Assembly (NCBI RefSeq): GCF_020740535.1
Contig: NZ_CP082362.1
Span: forward strand, 1,488,001-1,552,000
Source of the DNA: Streptomyces profundus
GTDB taxonomy: Bacteria; Actinomycetota; Actinomycetes; Streptomycetales; Streptomycetaceae
Reading direction: 5' to 3'
DNA: 64,000 nt
The stretch's first letter is position 1; each line of letters starts with the position of its first letter. Shown here piece by piece: positions 19,201 through 32,200 of the stretch. The translations under genes were made by a program, and so were the position numbers. The notes beneath the pieces were generated by a model that saw only the letters and a program-made list of their open reading frames with translations, ran no database searches and had not been told where the DNA came from.

Positions 19201-22200
19201 CGAGCTTGGTGCCGGTGCCATGCGCCTCGACGGCGTCGACCTCGTCGGGGGTGAGCCCGGCGTCGGCCAGGGCGGCGTGGATCACCCGTTCCTGGGCGGG
19301 GCCGTTGGGGGCGGTGAGGCCGTTGCTCGCGCCGTCGGAGTTGACGGCGGTGCCCCGGACGACGGCGAGCACGGGGTGCCCGTTGCGGCGGGCGTCGCTG
19401 AGCCGTTCCACGATCAGGACGCCGACGCCCTCGGCGAACCCGGCGCCGTCGGCGCTCGCGTCGAACGCCTTGCAGCGGCCGTCCTCCGCCAGTCCGCGCT
19501 GTTTGGCCATGGCGACGAACGGTGTCGGCGTCGGCATCACCATCACGCCGCCGGCGAGCGCCAGCGGGACCTCGCCGGCGCGCAGCGCCTGGCAGGCGAG
19601 GTGGAGCGCGGTCAGCGAGGCGGAGCAGGCGGTGTCGACGGTGAGCGAGGGGCCTTCGAGGCCGAGGACGTAGGACAGCCGGCCCGAGATGACGCTGCCG
19701 GTGTTGCCGGTCATCAGATAGCCCTCGACGCCGTCGGGCAGTTCGGGCAGGCCGACGCCGTAGTCCTGGGTGGCGGCGCCCACGAAGACGCCCGCGTCGC
19801 TGCCGCGCAGCGCGGTGGGCGCGATGCCGGCCCGTTCCAGGGCCTCCCAGGCGACTTCGAGGAGCTGGCGCTGCTGCGGGTCCATGGCGAGGGCCTCGCG
19901 CGGGTTGATGCCGAAGAACGCGGCGTCGAACAGGTCGGCGCCGGTGAGGAACCCGCCCTCGTCGACATAGGTGGTGCCCGGGTGTTCGGGGTCGGGGTGC
20001 AGCAGGGTGTCCAGGTCCCAGCCCCGGTCGGTGGGGAACGGGCCGACGGCGTCGCGTTCGTCGGCGACCAGCCGCCACAGGTCCTCGGGCGAGGCCACCC
20101 CGCCGGGGTAGCGGCAGGCCATGCCGACGATGGCGATCGGCTCGTCGACCGTGCGGGCGCGGGGCGCGCGCCGGGGGGCGCGGGCGGGGGCGGCGAGCGC
20201 CTCCGCGACGAGGTGGGCGGCGGCGGCGCGGGCGCTGGGGTGGTCGAAGACGAGGCTGGCCGGCAGTTCCACGCCGGTGGCGGCGACCAGGCTGTTCCGC
20301 AGCTCGACGGCGGTCAGCGAGGTGAAGCCCAGCTCGCTGAACGCGGCGTCGGGGTCGACCGTTTCGGGGTCGGCGTGCCCGAGCACGGCCGCCGTGTGGC
20401 GGCGGATCAGGCCGAGCGCCCTGGCCGCGCGGGCCTCGGGCGTCAGCCCGGCCAGTTCGGCGCCGAGCGGCGTGGCCGGCGCGTCGGCCGGCGCGTCGGG
20501 CGTGAACTCCGCCGGCCGGGGGGCGAGCGGGGCGGTGGAGGTGAGCCCCGCGTCCAGCCAGTAGCGGTCGCGGGCGAAGGCATAGGTCGGCAACGCCACG
20601 GGGCGCGGCGCGACATCGCCGAGGAACGCGGACAGGTCGGTCCGCCGGCCCGCCGTGTGGAGGCGGGCCAGCGCGCCGGTGACCTCGGTGACGGGGTCGC
20701 CCTCGGCACGCTGCGCCGGCACGAACAGGGCGTCCGGCAGGCACTGTTGGCCCATGGCGGAGAGCACTCCGTCGGGGCCGAGCTCCACGGCGGCCGTGAC
20801 GCCGAACTCGCCCAGCGCGGCGACGCCGTCGGCGAAGCGCACGGTGCGCCGCATGTGCCGCACCCAGTAGTCGGGGGTGGTCAGCAGCTCGGGCTCGGCG
20901 ACCGTCCCCGTCACGTTGGACACCACGGGGACGGTGGGCCGCGCGTAGCGGATGCCCTCGGCGACGGTTCTGAACTCCGCGAGTACCGGCTCCAGTTGGG
21001 GCGAGTGGAAGGCGTGGCTGACGGCCAGCCGCTTGGTGCGGCGGCCCTGTTGCCGCCAGCTGTCCGCGATCCGGTCGACCTCGTCCGCGTCGCCCGAGAC
21101 CACCACGGAGGCGGGTCCGTTGACGGCGGCGAGGGACACCAGATCGGCGTTGTGGGTGAGGGAGGCGGCGATCTCGGCCTCGCTCGCCTCGATCGCGACC
21201 ATCGCGCCGCCGGCCGGCGCCTGCGCCATGACGCGCCCGCGCGCGACCACCAGCGCGGCGGCGTCGGCGAGGTCCAGCACGCCGGCGAGGTGGGCGGCGG
21301 CCAGCTCACCGACGGAGTGGCCGAGCAGCGCGTCGGGCCGCAGGCCCCAGGAGCCGAGGAGCCGGGCGAGCGCGATCTCGAAGGCGAACAGGGCGGGTTG
21401 GGCCAGCTCCGTGCCGCCCAGCGCCTCGGCTTCCGGCGTGCCGGGCGCGGCCGTCAGCAGCGCCAGCAGCGAACGGCCGAGCAACGGGTCGGTGTGCGCG
21501 GCGATCTCGTCGAGCGTCTCCGTGAACACGGGGAACGCGCCCTTCAACGCCGTTGCCATCTCGGGGCGTTGGCTGCCCTGCCCGGAGAGGAGGAACGCCA
21601 GCTTGCCGCGCCGGGCCCGCCCGGTCCACACGCCCGGCGCCGGATCGCCGGCGGCCAGCGCGGCGCAGGCGGCGAGCAGCCCCTCGCGGTCGCCCGCGAC
21701 CAGCGTGGCGCGGTGGTCCATGGGCGTGCGGGTGGTGGCGAGCGCGTGCGCGATATCGACGAGCCGCTCGTCCCGTTCGGCCGTCAGACGGTCGGCCAGC
21801 CGTGCCGCCTGGAGCGGCAGCGCGGCGGCGGTGCGGGCCGACAGCGGGAAGACCAACGGACGTCGGGGGTCGGGGTCGTTCGCCTCCGGCGTCGTGGGCG
21901 CCGGGGCCGCTTCCAGGACGACATGCGCGTTGGTGCCACTGACGCCGAACGAGGAGACGGCGGCGCGGCGCGGCCGTTCGCCGACGGCGGGCCAGGGCAC
22001 GGGCTCGGTCAGCAGCCGCAGCGCGCCGGAGGACCAGTCGACGGCGGGCGTCGGCTCGTCCACATGCAGGGTGCGCGGCAGGGTGCCGTGCCGCATCGCC
22101 TCGACCATCTTGATGACGCCGGCGACGCCGGCCGCCGCCTGGCTGTGACCGATGTTGGACTTGATCGAGCCGAGCCACAACGGCCGCTCCGCGTCCCGCC

Positions 22201-23290
22201 CTTGACCGTAGACGGCGAGCAGCGCCTGCGCCTCGATGGGGTCGCCGAGGGTGGTGCCCGTGCCGTGCGCCTCCACCGCGTCGACCTCGTCTGGGGTGAG
22301 GTCGCCACCGGCCAACGCCTGCCGGATCACGCGCTGTTGGGCCGGCCCGCTGGGCGCGGTGAGCCCGTTGCTCGCCCCGTCCTGGTTGACGGCCGAGCCA
22401 CGCACCACGGCGAGCACGGGGTGCCCGTTGCGCCGCGCGTCGGAGAGCCGCTCCAGCAGCAGCACGCCGACGCCCTCGCCCCACCCGGTGCCGTCGGCGC
22501 CGGCGGCGAACGCCTTGCAGCGGCCGTCGGGCGCCAGCCCGCGCTGCTTGCTGAACTCGACGAACGCCGTCGGCGTGGCCATCACGGTGGCGCCGCCGGC
22601 CAGCGCCAGGGAGCACTCGCCGTTGCGCAGCGCCTGCGCCGCGAGGTGCAGGGTCACCAGCGAGGCGGAGCACGCGGTGTCCACGGTCACCGCCGGCCCC
22701 TGGAGCCCGAAGGTGTAGGCGAGCCGCCCGGAGACGACGCTGGCGGCCGTGCCGGTGATCAGAAAGCCCTCGACGCCGTCCAGCGCGCCGGAGAACAGCG
22801 CCGCGTAGTCCTGCCCGTTGGTGCCCATGAAGACGCCGGTCTCGCTGCCGCGCAGCTCCTGGGCCGGGATACCGGCCCGTTCGAACGTCTCCCAGGAGGT
22901 CTCCAGCAGCAGCCGCTGCTGCGGGTCCATGGCGAGGGCCTCGCGCGGGCTGATGCCGAAGAACGCCGGGTCGAAGGCGCCCGCGTCGCGCAGGAACCCG
23001 CCGTGCCCGGTGACGCTGCCGCCGCTGTCCTCGGCCGCCGGATCGCGCAGCTGGTCGAGGTCCCAGCCACGGTCGGTGGGGAACGGCGACAGCGCGTCGT
23101 CGCCGGACTCCAGCAGCCGCCACAGCTCCTCGGGGGACTCCACCCCGCCGGGAAAGCGGCAGCCCATGGCGACGATGGCGATCGGCTCCCTGGCGGCGCG
23201 GGACAGCTCCCGGTTCTGCCGCTGGAGCTTCTTGTTCTCCCTGACGGAGGCCCGGAGGGCGGCGACAACGGTCGCCTCGTTCTGGCTCAT
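13271..23290 (-). CDS. PKS-4: terminal modular type I polyketide synthase, two modules plus thioesterase
   Basis: 3339-residue final subunit. The start is the ATG at 23290, which follows AGGAGG by six bases, overlaps the PKS-3 stop and opens a coiled-coil docking helix ([20 protein letters not shown]). Longer readings upstream are Arg-rich and not protein-like. Module 1 is KS (Cys207), AT (Ser659, HAFH at 759, malonyl) and ACP (Ser991, in GFTSL instead of GFDSL). It has no reductive domains, so a beta-ketone remains. Module 2 is KS (Cys1222), AT (Ser1676) with AAGH at 1776-1779 in place of YASH or HAFH, DH (His1980, Asp2147), KR (Tyr2840, LDD) and ACP (Ser3009). An Ala/Gly/Pro repeat insertion (about residues 2416-2689) splits the KR region. 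The C-terminal thioesterase has Ser3200 in GYSSG, Asp3227 and His3318, and should release the chain by lactonisation or hydrolysis. A hairpin follows the stop. Confidence 0.97.
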   Translation of the reverse strand: MSQNEATVVAALRASVRENKKLQRQNRELSRAAREPIAIVAMGCRFPGGVESPEELWRLLESGDDALSPFPTDRGWDLDQLRDPAAEDSGGSVTGHGGFLRDAGAFDPAFFGISPREALAMDPQQRLLLETSWETFERAGIPAQELRGSETGVFMGTNGQDYAALFSGALDGVEGFLITGTAASVVSGRLAYTFGLQGPAVTVDTACSASLVTLHLAAQALRNGECSLALAGGATVMATPTAFVEFSKQRGLAPDGRCKAFAAGADGTGWGEGVGVLLLERLSDARRNGHPVLAVVRGSAVNQDGASNGLTAPSGPAQQRVIRQALAGGDLTPDEVDAVEAHGTGTTLGDPIEAQALLAVYGQGRDAERPLWLGSIKSNIGHSQAAAGVAGVIKMVEAMRHGTLPRTLHVDEPTPAVDWSSGALRLLTEPVPWPAVGERPRRAAVSSFGVSGTNAHVVLEAAPAPTTPEANDPDPRRPLVFPLSARTAAALPLQAARLADRLTAERDERLVDIAHALATTRTPMDHRATLVAGDREGLLAACAALAAGDPAPGVWTGRARRGKLAFLLSGQGSQRPEMATALKGAFPVFTETLDEIAAHTDPLLGRSLLALLTAAPGTPEAEALGGTELAQPALFAFEIALARLLGSWGLRPDALLGHSVGELAAAHLAGVLDLADAAALVVARGRVMAQAPAGGAMVAIEASEAEIAASLTHNADLVSLAAVNGPASVVVSGDADEVDRIADSWRQQGRRTKRLAVSHAFHSPQLEPVLAEFRTVAEGIRYARPTVPVVSNVTGTVAEPELLTTPDYWVRHMRRTVRFADGVAALGEFGVTAAVELGPDGVLSAMGQQCLPDALFVPAQRAEGDPVTEVTGALARLHTAGRRTDLSAFLGDVAPRPVALPTYAFARDRYWLDAGLTSTAPLAPRPAEFTPDAPADAPATPLGAELAGLTPEARAARALGLIRRHTAAVLGHADPETVDPDAAFSELGFTSLTAVELRNSLVAATGVELPASLVFDHPSARAAAAHLVAEALAAPARAPRRAPRARTVDEPIAIVGMACRYPGGVASPEDLWRLVADERDAVGPFPTDRGWDLDTLLHPDPEHPGTTYVDEGGFLTGADLFDAAFFGINPREALAMDPQQRQLLEVAWEALERAGIAPTALRGSDAGVFVGAATQDYGVGLPELPDGVEGYLMTGNTGSVISGRLSYVLGLEGPSLTVDTACSASLTALHLACQALRAGEVPLALAGGVMVMPTPTPFVAMAKQRGLAEDGRCKAFDASADGAGFAEGVGVLIVERLSDARRNGHPVLAVVRGTAVNSDGASNGLTAPNGPAQERVIHAALADAGLTPDEVDAVEAHGTGTKLGDPIEAQALLATYGQGRDAERPLWLGSIKSNIGHSQAAAGVAGVIKMVEAMRHGVLPRTLHLNEPTPHVDWSRGAVALLAAATPWPAVGERPRRAGVSSFGVSGTNAHVLLEQPAPQDRAPADAIPSADDRPVLLPVAGRTEPALSAQAAQLAGYLKGDGSHHRPLDIAWALSAGRAAFARRAAVVGRDPATLTEALTALAEDRPHPAAVQGSAVDDPAGPVFVFPGQGSQWRGMAAELLDTAPVFAERVADCQRAFDPYVDWSLAEALRGGPDAPSQERTDVIQCSLFAVMVSLDALWRAHGVRPAAVLGHSQGEIAAAHTAGAITLDEAAQLVASRSQAYLRLADTGAMASVLLPHERLEPLLAPWEGRLSVAAVNSPNATVVSGDPAAVEGLMAELRERDVKVRRVPANAAGHSPHVEVLRHQIVTAFAGIAPRAGEIPFASSVTGRLTDTSTLDAAYWFANLRQTVRFDLAAAALMEAGHRTFIEISPHPVVNLFLQEIAAAQGRKTVVLGSLRRDEGGLDRFLTSVAEAHVHGVGADLTRAAPGGRRVDVPTYAWQHTRYWLSPGRGAGDLSAAGAEPAEHPLLGARIALPDGGLVLTGRLSTGSEPWLADHAAAGTVLLPGAGLLELALRAGAVTGAEHVEELTLHTPLVLPERGGVALRVVAEPADAAGRRQLAVHTRRTDDEPWLRHADGVLAPPADSQPAADDGPFAAWPPPGAEPVALDGAYERLAEAGYDYGPAFRGLRAVWQRGDETFAEVRLDDKPRAEADRYGLHPAALDAALHAAAAGRTDTQVRLPFAWAGVTLHAVGAATLRVRLTALGTDTMAVSVADETGAPVLTADALAVRPIDVAAVQRAASRTDVASEWLYETVWTQLPPAPVPDVATGRWAAIGDIAIPEGLQSVGVPVDSYRDLAELSAAVAAGTPAPELLVAEPEAAGELAERTHELTRRTLALTAELLNDAGLACTRLALLTRGAPGPGAGPVDPAAGALWGLLRSAQSENPGRLLLLDVSPPGAPTPWPQLATALATPDEPQLALHAGTLHTPRLALAATNESPDARAGDLSAGAAAAAASRTAGAAPDGAGAGPAGEAVGLAPAGASAVVAGESPDARAAGTPGSAGAGSAGEAAAHAPAVAVSHAVETADAAGQASAAGALPGARAGGAGDAAGQAPAGASPAGVTSGPAGEAVGVAGESPDARAGGVPVSAVGDLPGGADPGGDAAGLAPAGAPAVAVSHAAETAGRAVETAGASGAASGTAAAAPVGEAAAPAGQAGQAAASVASGASAVEAGRAVETADGAGQAPAGLGGQAPAGQASVVQGPAMPGTALVTGGTGTLGRLVARHLVVRHGVSRLLLLSRSGGTAEGAAEFAAEMAAQGVEVSTVACDVTERAALAAVLADIPAEHPLTAVVHAAGVLDDGAAVSLTPEQLERVLRPKVDAAVHLDELTADHPLRAFVLFSSASGTFGGLGQANYAAANAFLDALAARRHAEGRPATSLAWGTWAPASGLADLTEVDLRRMARGGVVPLGAEEGLALLDLALAQRERPVLVPVRLDLPALAAQAEAAGVPVPGLFRGLVRPSVRRAASGAAAPDVRQRLAGLAEGERLDALRELVREQTATVLGHGSVAAIEPDAGFGELGFDSLTSVELRNRLATATGLTLPPTLVFDHPTPDGLAGRLATELAGALDASARGSAGTRGGGAPGGGSLLPLFADAVERGEVREFVLAMDALSRFRPSFDDEAAPGEGAPAVRLAGGDAGPLLLCLPPIIGVSGPHQYARFAAALRGRRTVLALPHPGFRAGEPLAANPGALAAAHARTALRLADGAPFALVGYSSGGFVAQAVAEELEAAGTPADRVVLLDSYPPDEAELLERLVPAVVGGLQDRKDRLLGGGDDAWLTAMGRYMGFDWTPSEVAADTLLVRSSTPLDGFPETAWQATWKYPHDAVDVPGDHFTMMEEHADAAAEAVDLWLRG
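15223..16045 (-). repeat. Ala/Gly/Pro-rich repeat insertion in the KR region of the last PKS module
   Basis: About 823 bp in frame, encoding about 275 residues almost entirely of A, G, P, S, V, E, D and T. Short motifs recur: [19 protein letters not shown] and VETA followed by AGQAPAG. It lies between the structural and catalytic halves of the KR, just before the NADPH motif TGGTGTLG. The other modules have only a short linker here. No domain was recognised. Confidence 0.85.
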
Positions 23291-26200
23291 CGGGTTCCTC
23301 CTGTGGTGTCCCCGTCGTGCCGGGTGTCGTCCTGCTCGGCCGCGTCGGCCGCTGTGTCGGTGGCGGTGGGGTCTTCGGTGTCGTCGTCGAGGACCAGGCG
23401 GATCAGGGCGGTCACGCTCATGTCGTCGACCGCGTCCTCGTCCAGGTCGTCGTCGTAACCATCGTCGTAACCGCTGCCGTGACCGCCGCTGTGACCGCCG
23501 TCCAACGGCTGGTCCTCGGCCGTGTCGGCGCCGCTCTGGAACCACTGGCGCGGGTCGGGGCGTTCGACGGCTTCGGGGGCGGCGACGGCATCGGCCTCGT
23601 CGGCCAGTCGCAGCAGCGCCTCATAGAGCCCGGACTCCTTCAGCCGGGCCAGCGGGATGCGGCTCACCAGCCCCAGCACCTCGGGTTCGGCGCCCGCCGG
23701 CTCGGCGGCCCCCGACGCCAACTCGGCCAGCAGATGCCCCGCGAGGTCGGCGATCGTCGGATGGTCGAAGGCCAGCGTGGTGGGCAACGGAAGGCCGGTG
23801 GCGACGCCGAGGCGGTTCCGCAGATCGACGGCGGTCAACGAGTCGAACCCCATTTCGCGGAAGGCCCGTTCGTCGTCCAGGTCGTCCGTCGACTCGTGCC
23901 GCAGCACCTCGGCGACCTGGCCGCGCACCACATCGGAGACGATCTCGTACCGCTCGTCGGCGGCCCGGCCGGCCAGCCGGGCGGCGAGCGCGGGCCCGGC
24001 GGGGGCGGACGTCTCGGCCGGCGGCAGCGCCTCCGACAGCTCGTCGAGGAGCGGCGTCGGGCGGATCCCGCGCAGCGCGGCGCCGAACGTTCCCCAGGCG
24101 ATATCGGCGACCGCGACGGCCGCCGCCTCCCGCTCCAGGGCGGTGCCGAGCGCGGCGATGGCGCGCTGGGGCTCCATCGGCGTCACGCCGCGCTGGCGGA
24201 GACGCTCCCCGACCTCGCCGGTGGCGAGACCGGCGTCGGCCCAGGCGCCCCAGGCCACGGAGGTGGCCGGCAGGCCCTGGGCGCGGCGGCGCTCGGCCAG
24301 CGCGTCCAGAAACGCGTTCGCCGCACCGTAGTTGGCCTGGCCGACGTTGCCGACGACGCCGGCGAACGAGGAGAAGAGCACAAAGGCCGACAGCTCCTGA
24401 TGGGATGTCAGCTCGTGCAGATGGTGCGCCGCCCGGGACTTGGGGCCGGCCACGGCGGCGAACCGCTCGGGTGTGAGGTCGCGCAGCGCGCCGTCGTCCA
24501 GGACGCCCGCCGTGTGGAAGACGGCGGTCAGGGGACGGTCGGCGGGGATGGCCGCCAACTCGGCGGCCAGCGCCTCGCGGTCACCGACATCGCACGCGGA
24601 CACCGTCACCGATGCGCCCGACGCGCCCAGCTCCGCGACCAGTTCGGCGGCGCCTGGCGCCTCGCCGCCCCGGCGGCTGAGCAGCAGCAGATGCCCGGCG
24701 CCGGCCTGCGCCAGCCAGCGCGCCACCTGGGCGCCGAGCCCGCCGGTGCCGCCGGTGACCAGCACCGTGCCGCCCTCGGCCGGCCGCCATGCCGTGGCCC
24801 GGGCACGGGGAAGGACCCGCGTCAGGCGGCGGGCCAGCACCCCGGCATCCCGGAGAGCGAGCTGATCCTCGGCGCCGAAGCCGCCCGCCAGCACCCGCCC
24901 CAGCCTGGCCAGCACGTCCGGCGCCGGCGTCTTCGGGGCGGCCGGCAGGTCGACCAGTCCGCCCCAGCGCTCCGGGTGTTCGAGCGCCACCGTCCGGCCC
25001 AGGCCCCACAGCCGCGCCCCCCACGGGTCGGGAGGGGCATCGGCGGCGCCGGTGCCGACCGCTCCCCGGGTGAGCACCCACAGCGGCGCCATCACCCCCA
25101 CCTCGGCCAGGGCGGCCGGCAGCGCGGCCGTGCCGGTCAACGGGTCGGCGGCCGGGGCGAGTTCGTCAGGTTCGGCGAGGGCGAGCAGGGAGAGCACGCC
25201 GTCGATCCGCTGCCCGGGCGGCGGCGCCTCGCCTGGCGCGGCCAGCAGCACATCGGCGCCCGCGTCCTTGAGCCCGTCGAGGACGGCGCCCACCGCCTCG
25301 TTCTCGATCAGCCCGGAGGCCGTCAACAGCAGCCAGCTGCCGCTGAGCGCCGGCCCTGGCGGCTCGGGCCGCGTGCGCCACGCGACCTCATACAGCCAGT
25401 CGTCGGTGACGGGGCCGCGCCGTCCTGACGCCGGGGCGTCCAGCCAGTACCGCTTCCGCTGGAACGGGTACGTCGGCACGTCGACCTGCCGACCGCCGGC
25501 CAACACCCGCTCCCAGGCCACGGGAACACCCCGCGTCCACGCCTCGGCAAGCGAGGTCAGGAACCGGTCCAGTCCGCCCTCACCCCGGCGCAGCGTCCCC
25601 ACCGCAGGCGCGTCCTCGATCGCCATCGTCAACACCGGATGCGCGCTGACCTCGACAAACACGGCATGGCCCGCCGCCACGACCGCCTCATCGAACCGCA
25701 CCCGACTGCGCAGATTGGTGAACCAGTACTCGGCATCCAACTCGGCCGTATCGACCAGTTGGCCGGTCACCGTCGAGTAGAAAGGTATGGACCCCGCACA
25801 CGGCTCCACCCCGGCCAGATCCGTCAGCAGGCGTTCGCGCAGTTGCTCCACCTGAGCGGAGTGCGAGGCATAGTCCACGGGAACCCTGCGGGCTCGCACT
25901 TCCTCCGCCTCGCAGGCGGCCAACAGCTCATCCAACGCCTGCGGTTCGCCCGACACCACGGTCGCGGAAGGCCCGTTCACCACCGCCACGGACAGCCGCT
26001 CACCCCACCGAGCGATCCGCGCCTCCACCGCACCCACCGGCTCAACCACCGACACCATCCCACCCCGACCCGACAACACCTCACCAATCACCCGAGACCG
26101 CAACGCCACCACCCGCGCACCATCCACCAACGACAACCCACCAGCCACCACCGCAGCCGCTATCTCCCCCTGAGAGTGACCGATCACGGCGGCCGGCTCC

Positions 26201-29200
26201 ACCCCGTACTCCCGCCACACCTCAGCAAGCGACACCATCACCGCCCACAACACCGGCTGCACCACATCAACCCGCCCCAACCAGCCGTCATCGTCGGACC
26301 GCACCACCTCCACCAACGACCACTCAACAAACGACGACAGCGCCTCCCCACACTCCTCAAGCCGCCGCTCGAACACCGGGGAGGAGTCAAGGAGTTCCTC
26401 CGCCATCCCCAGCCACTGCGAACCCTGCCCGGGGAAAACGAACACCGTCCGGCCGGCGCCAGGAGCGACCGCGCCACGCACCACCTCGGAACCCAGCACC
26501 ACCGCCCGCTCGCCCAACGCCGCCCGCCCCTTCGCGAGGGACCACCCCACATCCACCGAAGAACCCAACCCCCGCACCCGCTCCACCTGCACGTCCACGG
26601 CGCTCGCGTCCACGCCCGACACCACCAGCGGCACCACCGGCAGTCCGGTTGCCGCCGGCGGGCGCGGCTTCTCGTCCGGGCCCTGTTCGAGGATCACATG
26701 GGCGTTGGTGCCGCTCATGCCGAAGGAGGAGACGGCGGCCCGACGCGGCCGGTCGCCCGCCGGCCAGTCGACCTCCTCGGTCAGCAGCCGCACCGCCCCC
26801 GACTCCCAGTCCACATGCGACGACGGCTCATCCACATGCAACGTGCGCGGGAGCACGCCATGGCGCATCGCCTGCACCATCTTGATCACACCACCGACAC
26901 CCGCCGCGGCCTGCGCGTGCCCGATGTTGGACTTCAACGACCCCAACCACAACGGCCGTTCCACCGACCGCTCCTGCCCGTAGGTGGCCAACAGCGCCTG
27001 CGCCTCGATGGGGTCGCCGAGGGTGGTGCCCGTGCCATGCGCCTCGACCGTGTCGACGTCTGCGGCGGTGAGCCCGGCGCCCGCCAACGCCGCCCGGATC
27101 ACGCGCTGTTGGGAGGGACCGTTCGGCGCGGTCAGGCCGTTGCTCGCCCCGTCCTGGTTGACCGCCGACCCGCGAACCACCGCCAACACCCGATGCCCGT
27201 TGCGGCGCGCGTCCGAGAGCCGCTCCAGCAGCAGCATGCCCACGCCCTCGGCCCACGCCGTGCCGTCCGCCGCCTCGGCGAACGGCTTGCAGCGGCCGTC
27301 GGGCGCCAGGCCGCGCTGCCGGCTGAACTCGACGAACAACCCCGGCGTGGACATCACCGTCACGCCGCCGGCGAGCGCCAGGCCGCATTCGCCGTTGCGC
27401 AGCGACTGAGCCGCCAGGTGCAGCGCCACCAGCGACGACGAACACGCCGTGTCCACCGTCACCGCCGGACCCTCAAGCCCGAAGGTGTAGGCGATCCGCC
27501 CGGTGGCCACGCTGCCGGCGCTGCCGCTGCCGAGGTAGCCCTCCATGCCCTGGGCGGCCTCGGGGAGTTCGCCCAGGCGCGCCGCGTAGTCGTGGTACAT
27601 CACACCGGCGAAGACTCCGACGTCCTGGCCGCGCAGCGACAGCGGGTCGATCCCGGCCCGCTCGAACGTCTCCCAGGACGTTTCCAGGAGCAGCCGCTGC
27701 TGGGGGTCCATGGCGAGGGCCTCACGGGGCGAGACCCCGAAGAGCGTCGGGTCGAACTCGGCCGCGCCGTGCAGGAATCCGCCCTCCCGCGCATAGGAGG
27801 TGCCGGGGTGCTCCGGATCGGGGTGGTAGAGGCCCGCCACGTCCCAGCCCCGGTCGGTGGGGAAGGTGGAGACCGCGTCGCCGCCCTCGGCGACCAGCCG
27901 CCACAGCGCCTCCGGCGAGTCCACGCCGCCCGGGTAGCGGCAGCCCATCGCCACGATCGCGATCGGCTCGTCGGCGGACGCGGGCCCCCGGCGTCGGGGC
28001 GCGGCCGTCCTGGCGCCGGCGGGTGGCGCGTCCGCGAGTCGTTCGAGCAGGTGGGCGGCGAGCGCGTCGGGGCTCGGGTGGTCGAAGACCAGGGTGGCGG
28101 GGAGCCGCAGGCCGGTCTCGGCGTTGAGCCGGTTGCGGAGCTCAAGACCGATCAGCGAGTCGAAGCCCAGATCCTTGAACGCGCGGTCCTCGGCGATGGT
28201 CTGGGGCGCCGGGTGCTTGAGCAGCTGTCCGACGTGTTCGCGGACCAGGTGGACGACGGCGCCCCGGCGTTCGGCCGCCGGCAGTTCGGCGAGCCGCTGG
28301 GCGAGCGCGCCGCCGTCGCGCCGGGCGGTGGCGGAGCCGCGCGGCACCGCGACGGGGGCGAGATCCCTGAGCAGCGCGGGGAGTTCGCCGCTGGCGGCGC
28401 GTTCCCGCAGGCCGGGCCGGGAGAGGGCCACCGGCACCAGGCAGGCCCGGTCGGTACGGAGCGCGGCGCTGAAGAGCGCGAGGCCCTGGGCGGTGGTGAG
28501 GGGCCGCAGCCCGCCGCGCGCCATCCGGGCCAGCTCCACCTCGCCCAGCGCGCCCGTCAGTCCGCTGCGTTCCTCCCACAGGCCCCAGGCCAGCGACAGC
28601 GCCGGCAGCCCCTGGGCGTGGCGGTGGGCGGCCAGGCCGTCGAGCGCGGCGTTGGCCGCCGCGTAGGCGGCCTGCCCCGGGGAGCCGAGGAGGCCCGCGG
28701 CGGAGGAGAACAGGACGAAGGCGGCGAGGTCGAGATCCCGGGTCAGCTCATGGAGATGCCAGGCGGCGTCGGCCTTGACCCGCAGCGCCTCGGCGAGTCC
28801 TTCCGGCGTCACGGTCTCGACGAGTCCGTCGGCCAGCACTCCGGCGGTGTGCACCACGGCGGTCAGCGGATGTTCGGGCGGGATGACGTCGAGGACGGCG
28901 GCCAGCGCCGCCCGGTCGCCGACATCGCAGGCGGCCACCGTGACCGAGGCGCCCAACTCCGACAGCTCCGCGACCAGTTCGCCGATCCCGTCGGCGGAGA
29001 GGCCACGCCGGGACACCAGGACCAGCTGCCGCGCTCCGTGCTCGGTCACCAGCTGACGGGCCGTCAGTCGTCCGAGGGTGCCGGTGCCGCCGGTCACCAG
29101 AACGGTGCCGGCGGGGTCGAGGGCCGGGACGGTGTCGCCGAGGTCCCGCGCCCGGTCCAGGCGCGGCACCAGCACCCTGCCGTCCCGCACGGCGAGTTGG

Positions 29201-32200
29201 GGTTCGTCGGGGGGCGCGGCCCAGGTCCCGTCCGGGGTGTCGGTGTCCACCAGCAGGAGCCGTCCCGGGTGTTCGGCCTGTGCGGACCTGACCAGGCCCC
29301 AGACGGCCGTGGCGGCGGGGTCGATCGGGTCCTTCGGGTCGACGGCGACCGCGCCGTCGGTGACCACGGTCAGCCGCTCGCCCTCGGCCAGCGCCTCCCG
29401 CACGGCGGTCAACACCGTGGCCACGGCGCGGTGTACGGCGTCGACCGTCACGTCGGCGTGCCGTGCCACCCGCACCACGCGGGTGGGCTCGGCGTTCTCG
29501 GCGGCCCGTGCCGGGCGCCAGACGACCTCGTGGAGCGCGCGCCGCTCCGGCCGGCCGGCGGCGCGCAGCCGCTCCGCGTCGACGGGGCGGGTGCGGAGCG
29601 CCTCGACGGTGACGACGGGGCGTCCGGTGGCGTCGGCCGCCGACAGGGCGACGGAGTCCGTCGAGTGGTGGTGGACGCGGGCCCGCAGGCTGCTGGGGCC
29701 CGCGCCACGCAGGGTCACGCCGTGCCAGGAGAACGGGAGCCGCGCCTCCTCGGCCTCGCCCTCGGTGCCGAGGCCCACCGCGTGGAGGACGGCGTCGAGC
29801 AGCGCCGGGTGGATGCCGTAGGCGTCGGCCTCGCCGCGCAGTTCCTCGGCCAACTCGACCTCGACGAACAGCTCTTCGCCGCGCCGCCAGGCCGCCTTGA
29901 CGCCCTGGAAGAGCGGGCCGTAGCGCAGGCCGAGCGCGGCGGCCCGCGCGTAGAGGCCCTCGGTCGAGAGGGGTTCGGCGCCGGTCGGCGGCCAGTTGGT
30001 GAGGTCCCGCTGTTGCCCCTGTTCGATGTCGTGGCGCGGTGCCGGGCCGACCAGGCCCGTGGCGTGGCGGGTCCAGCCGCCGGGCCCGGTCTCGTCGGGG
30101 AGGCGGGAGTGGAGGGCGAGTTCCCGCTGGCCCTCGTGGTCGGGCGGGCCGAGCTCGACCTGGAGGCGCAGCTCGCCCCGGTCGGGGAGGGCGAGCGGCG
30201 CTTCGAGGGTCAGCTCCGCCACGGTGGTGCAGCCGGCCTCGTGCGCGGCGCGCAGGGCGAGTTCGAGGAGTCCGGTGCCGGGCAGCAGGACCACGTCGTT
30301 GACGGAGTGGTCGGCGATCCAGGGCTGTTGGGCGAGGGAGAGCCGCCCGGTGAAGAGGTAGCCGTCGGACTGGGCGAGGCCGGCCCAGGCGCCGAGCAGC
30401 GGATGCCCGGTGCCGTCGAGGCCGCCGCCGGTGGGCGCGGGTCCGTTGGACGCCAGCCAGAACCGTTCGCGCTGGAACGGGTAGGTGGGGACGTCGACCT
30501 GGCGTCGGCCGGGCAGGAGCCGTTCCCAGGCGACCGGAACACCCCGCGTCCAGACCTCGGCGGCGGAGGTGAGGAACCGGTCCAGGCCGCCGTCGCCGCG
30601 CCGCAGGGTGCCCACGGCCCTGCCGTCCTCGATGGCCATCGTCAGCACCGGATGCGCGCTGACCTCGATGAAGAGCCCCTGGCCCGCCGCCGCGACCGCC
30701 TCGTCGAAGCGCACCCGGCTCCGCAGGTTGGTGAACCAGTACTCGGCGTCCAGCGTCGCGGTGTCCAACGCGCCGCCGGTCACCGTGGAGTAGAACGGGA
30801 TCACGGTGGAACGGGGGGTGATCCCGGCGAGGTCGCCGAGGATGCGTTCCCTCAGCCGCTCGACCTGGGCGGAGTGCGAGGCGTAGTCGACGGGCACCCG
30901 GCGGGCGCGGACGCCTTCGGCGTCGCAGGCCGCCAACAGCTCGTCCAGCGCGGCGGGTTCGCCCGAGACCACGGTCGCGGACGGGCCGTTGACCACGGCG
31001 ACGGAGAGCCGCTCGCCCCATGCGGCGATCCGGGTCTCGACGGCGCTCGCCGGCTCGACGACGGAGACCATTCCGCCAAGCCCCGAGAGCACCTCGCCGA
31101 TGGCGCGCGAGCGCAGCGCGACGACCTTGGCGCCGTCGGCCAGGGTCAGGGCGCCGGCGACCACGGCGGCGGCGATCTCGCCCTGGGAGTGGCCGATGAC
31201 CGCCAGGGGGCCCACGCCGAGCGAATCCCAGACGGCGGCCAGGGCCACCATCACCGCCCAGAGGGCCGGCTGCACCCTGTCGACCCGCTCCAGCGAGCCC
31301 GGGTCGGTCGATCGCAGCACCTCCTCAAGCGACCAGTCGACGAAGTCCGAGAGCGCCGCCTCGCACTCGGCCAGCCGCCGGGCGAACACCGGGGAGGTGT
31401 CGAGGAGTTGGACCGCCATCCCGAGCCACTGCGACCCCTGCCCGGGGAAGACGAACACCGTCCGCCCGGCCTCCGGCACCACCGTGCCCGTCACGGTCTC
31501 CTCCCCCACCAGCACGGCGCGGTGGTCGAAGAAGGTCCTGGCGGTGGCCAGGGTGAAGGCGACGTCGGCGCGGTCGAGTGGGGGCCGCCCGGCCAGGTGG
31601 GCGCGGAGCCGCTCCAGCCCGGCGGCCAGGGCCGTGTCGTCCCTCGCGGTCACCACCAGCGGTACCACGGCCGGCAGGTGAGGGGCGTCGTCCTCGGCGG
31701 GCTCAGCGGACTCAGGGGGCTCAGCGGGCGGGGCCTGCTCCAGGACGATGTGCGCGTTGGTGCCGCTGACGCCGAACGACGACACGGCGGCGCGGCGCGG
31801 CCGGTCGCCCACGGAGGGCCAGGGGACCTCGTCGGAGAGCAGCCGCACCGCGCCCGACTCCCAGTCGACATGGGGGGACGGTTGGTCGGCGTGCAGGGTG
31901 CGCGGCAGGATGCCGTGGCGCATGGCCTCGATCATCTTGATGACGCCGGCCACCCCGGACGCCGCCTGGGTGTGCCCGATATTGGACTTCAGCGAGCCGA
32001 GCCACAGCGGTCGCCCCGTGTCGCGGTCCCGGCCGTAGGTGGCGAGCAGGGCGCGGGCCTCGATGGGGTCGCCGAGGGTGGTGCCCGTGCCATGCGCCTC
32101 GACCGCGTCCACATCGCCCGTCGCGAGCCCCGCGTTGTCCAACGCGGCGCGGATCACCCGCTGTTGGGCCGGGCCTCGGGGCACGGTGAGTCCGCTGCTC

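Noticed and set aside
13151..23458. Open frame of about 10 kb on the plus strand opposite PKS-4, with similar giant plus-strand frames at 25639-34080, 33477-43271 and 49927-58395
   Set aside because: They are mirror frames created by the extreme G+C third-position bias of the PKS genes. Their translations are Gly/Arg/Val-rich without domains, and the minus-strand frames contain complete catalytic motifs.
23291..23545. 85-codon N-terminal extension of PKS-4
   Set aside because: The extension is Arg/His/Pro-rich, overlaps the PKS-3 C-terminus in another frame, and skips the AGGAGG that precedes the ATG at 23290.
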